A DNA stretch of 64,000 nucleotides from Arthrinium phaeospermum. Lineage: Eukaryota; Ascomycota; Sordariomycetes; Amphisphaeriales; Apiosporaceae. This document shows, piece after piece, positions 61,492 through 64,000 of the stretch (position 1 is the first letter of the stretch; every line of letters starts with the position of its first letter). The DNA lies in the NCBI GenBank assembly GCA_006503535.1, contig QYRS01000003.1, positions 930,001 through 994,000 of the forward strand, written 5' to 3'. The notes beneath the pieces are model-generated. The model saw only the letters and a list, made by a program, of their open reading frames with translations, was not told the origin of the DNA and did no database searches. A program made the translations under genes and the position numbers.

Positions 61492-62344
61492 CTATAAGAG
61501 CTTGAGGCCGCCGGTGACCTGGTCGATGACGCTCTTGGGGCCCGGGCCGACGCCCAGAACGGTGAAGCTGCCGGCCTCGATCTGGGTGCGGCCGGCGTCG
61601 GCGATGACCTCGGCAGTCAGGCCCAGGCCGCGCGCGCGGGCCTGGAGGTCCATCAGCTCCTGCTGCGACTTGACCTGGACGGCGATCTTGGCCTGGCCGG
61701 CGCGCTCCCACTTCTTCAGCAGCTGGGCCTGGGGCGAGCCGGCGGGGAAGCGCGAGAGGGCCTTGAAGCAGGCGAGGGTGGCGTGGCTGGCTTGGGCGGC
61801 GATCTTGCCTGGTGGGGTGGGGTGGGGTGGGTTAGCTATTTGTTTGCGTTTGGTTTATGCTTGGGAAAAGACAAAGTGAAATGGAAAGGGGGGACAGAGG
61901 AGACTGGGACAATGATAACATACCCTTGGTCATGCCGAGATCTGTCCGGACTACCAGCACCAGCTTGCACTCCTCGTTCGTCTTGAGCAGGTCGGCCGCG
62001 GGGCCACTGCCCTCACTGACGTCGACCAGCTTCGCCTCCTTCTTGGCGGCCTTCTTCTTGGAGCCGGCGCTCGTGACGCGGAGGCCCTGGCGGCGGTCGG
62101 CGTCGAGGCCGTTGCCCCAGTTGGGCGCGTGGTCGAGCAGGGTGTCGTCCTCATCAATGTCGGACTCCTCGGACTCGACCGGGTCGTCGTAGTTGGCCCG
62201 GCGCTCCGCCGACATGCTCGGGCTCACCAGGTACCCCCGGATCGTGAAGACGCCGAGCGCGAAGCCGGAGATGAAGGCGACGATGCTCGTCGTTAGGATG
62301 ATGCCCGCCGGGCCCGACTGCGTGCCGGTGTACTGGACCGACAT
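61492..62344 (-). CDS. PTH2: peptidyl-tRNA hydrolase 2 (Pth2) with N-terminal membrane anchor
   Basis: Two exons (62344-61924, 61808-61492) over a 114-nt intron (GTATGT...ACCAG) give 245 residues. Residues about 13-36 form one membrane anchor (ILTTSIVAFISGFALGVFTI), followed by an acidic and Lys-rich linker. The Pth2 domain fills the last 120 residues: CKLVLVVRTDLGMTKGKIAAQ, QASHATLACF, and the closing AGRTQIEAGSFTVLGVGPGP. It cleaves peptidyl-tRNA that drops off ribosomes. An N-terminal anchor also occurs in mammalian PTH2, where it directs the protein to mitochondria; that location here is an inference. A stable G-quadruplex motif overlaps the intron's 3' end. Confidence 0.95.
61811..61833 (+). 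repeat. G-quadruplex motif at the PTH2 3' splice site
   Basis: GGTGGGGTGGGGTGGGGTGGG: four runs of three or four G with single-T loops on the plus (template) strand. On the gene strand it is the C/A-rich tract that runs into the ACCAG acceptor at 61809. Confidence 0.7.
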
Positions 62345-64000
62345 TTTTTTGGACTGGCCGGTGGGCTGTGGGTGTATGGATCGGGTTGGTCGTATGTTTG
62401 GTTTTCGGGAAGTTTGGTTCGGAATCGGTGGGGAAATCGTCAAGGGCTGGGGCGAGCAGGCTCTAGGTTGGTAATATATGTATTGGAGCTTTCGTGATAC
62501 TAGTTCGTGGGGGGTGTTTTTTTGTGGTTCAGCTTAGCAGGAGAAAAAAAAATAAGGTAAGAGACGATCGACGTCAATGAGGCTGAACTGAAGGAGCTTA
62601 TCCCGGAAATTTTATGGACAGCTTCAGGATTTCGCCTACCTACCTCCTGGCAGCAGTTGAGACAAGGGACGAACTGCCCGTTCTGTAGCGCTTTGCGTGC
62701 CCCACGCCTGACACACCACCAGCCTTGCGCCGGCCTACTGAACACTGGCTGACACCTACTGGCCAGCCAGCAGGTGGTATCAGGGGTCATCGTAGCTACA
62801 CGGGGCTGCAGTGTCCCTAGCAGCGCCTCTCAGATCGCGCGATCGCGGTATGCGAAATCGAATCCGCGACATCCCAGACAGGCTCACCTTTTATTAGTCG
62901 TCGCAAAGACCCGAGGCTTATCACAGCTAGGTAAGGAGCTCAATTGCTCGTGTCATCCAGCAATCTCCCAATCCTGAGCTCAGATGCACATCTGATAAAT
63001 CTACCGTTTGATCTGATGCATCTACCGCCTATCTCTCTTATTCCCGTAGCATATATGGATATATCTGCCAAAGCGCACTGATAAGCGGCCTGCCTTCTGC
63101 GCAGGGCATCAGCGGGGAATATAGCACCATAGCAGTGAATAAACGTCTGTGTTTGATGATGTGCTGCAGTACAATTCCTGCCCTGTGTTTTACCTATTGA
63201 TTGATTGCACGGGCGGGTTGAACCACCAGTGAAATCCCAGATGGCCGGGTTTGCGTCCCCCATTGGTCGCAGAACGTGGCTCTGGAGCGAGCTGCCGCGT
63301 GATTGAGCGAGTAAGCTACCTACCCATTGCGCTCGGAATGACGCTATGCCAAGCTGAGAGTTGGAGAGACAGACGGCGAGGGAAAGATAGCAGATTCTCC
63401 GTCCAGACAGACGAGTAGGACACGCCGATTTGAGCCTTTCCAATGGATCAGAATCAGAAAACGGGACGGCATCTTCTTGTTTTTGTGGCGTGTCTGACGC
63501 TGTTCCTTGGCTGAAAGCTTAATCGCGTGATAGGCTGGCTTTTGGCGAGATACCCGTCCATCCCTATTCTGGAGGGACGCTCTTATCATACGATGGACGA
63601 TGCAGATGGCAGAGAACAGGCAGTTGTTTGTTGCGATGCGCCGTGCAGCTATATCATGAGATACCGGCCGTTGAGTAAGACAGAGGTTAACAGATCATGT
63701 ACATCCATTACCTCAATCTCGGTATACAACCTGGCACCTGGTTACCACGGGCTGCTCTGCAGGCGGGTGTGTTACGTGGGGTTCTTCCCCAGGTGCAGTT
63801 TGCCGAAACTCTGATTACATGTATATATATACATCCTCTGGCCGTGCAGTGCATCGATGCTGCTGGCTGGCGTTCGTGCACAAGACTCTGGGCTGAGCAG
63901 ATTTGCTCAGCGTCAAAAGCTAGGTAGGTATAGCAGTTCGATACCTACCTACCAGGTTGCCAACGCTCGCATATAATACTCAGAGGATGGCATATATAAC
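62345..64000. other. 1.66 kb to right edge, no gene seen
   Basis: PTH2 promoter at the left. The rest holds short frames without domains, a perfect hairpin at 63921-63951 and an alternating TA run (GTATATATATAC) near 63820. A gene could lie beyond the edge. Confidence 0.5.
63921..63951. repeat. perfect hairpin of TACCTACC-type repeat
   Basis: TAGGTAGGTAT (63921-63931) pairs with ATACCTACCTA (63941-63951) over a 9-nt loop. TACCTACC runs recur in other intergenic stretches of the window (about 36902, 57788, 62637). Confidence 0.6.

Overview
The window is nuclear DNA of a filamentous ascomycete, most likely a sordariomycete. Support for this: genes split by short introns (about 50-250 nt) with GTRNGT donors and YAG acceptors, GC-rich third codon positions, fungus-only families (HET-like, DUF4419, DUF3712, Dal5-type anion permease, DHA2 exporter), and GAPDH, beta-tubulin and RuvB-like 2 proteins of typical fungal form. 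Genus cannot be decided from sequence alone. I place 20 protein genes that look intact or nearly so, one gene running off the left edge, one zinc-finger relic, and several long stretches without a gene. No tRNA, rRNA, CRISPR array or intact transposon was seen.

Layout. 0-9.2 kb: edge-truncated HET-like gene (-), single-pass membrane protein (+), F-box/2EXR-like gene with a frame break (+), six-exon beta-tubulin (-), two orphan genes (-), one of them DUF4419. 10.6-16.4 kb: cytosolic GH31 alpha-xylosidase (+) facing an alpha-glucoside-type MFS permease (-), then a serine esterase of the acyl-protein thioesterase group (-). 16.4-22.7 kb: gene-poor, with a decayed zinc-finger relic and a small C2H2 gene. 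22.7-34.1 kb: multi-pass membrane protein (+), cytochrome P450 (-) and DHA2 exporter (+) sharing a 302-bp divergent promoter, Dal5-like anion permease (+), DUF3712 protein (-). 37.1-40.7 kb: HECT E3 ligase with an apparent single-base frame break near its N-terminus. 43.8-46.7 kb: Ser/Thr-rich membrane protein (+) and an unusual ubiquitin-like fusion (-). 46.7-52.9 kb: 6 kb without a recognisable gene. 52.9-62.3 kb: housekeeping block with GAPDH (+), RuvB-like 2 (-), a nuclear-looking coiled-coil protein (+) and peptidyl-tRNA hydrolase 2 (-).

Genes that may work together. The alpha-xylosidase has no signal peptide and lies beside a disaccharide-type permease, so uptake and cytosolic cleavage of an alpha-xyloside such as isoprimeverose is a reasonable inference. 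The P450 and DHA2 exporter form a divergent oxidise-and-export pair.

The most interesting observations are: (i) a beta-tubulin with alanine at residue 198, the position where E198A gives benzimidazole resistance; (ii) a ubiquitin-like domain ending in LRGG followed directly by K and a KPxIYL-type domain; (iii) a zinc-finger relic whose lost ligands fit CpA-to-TpA change; (iv) two genes broken by what looks like one missing C in a C run; (v) a G-quadruplex motif sitting exactly on a 3' splice site. Exon coordinates were placed by hand from splice signals and reading phase; single-base errors are possible.
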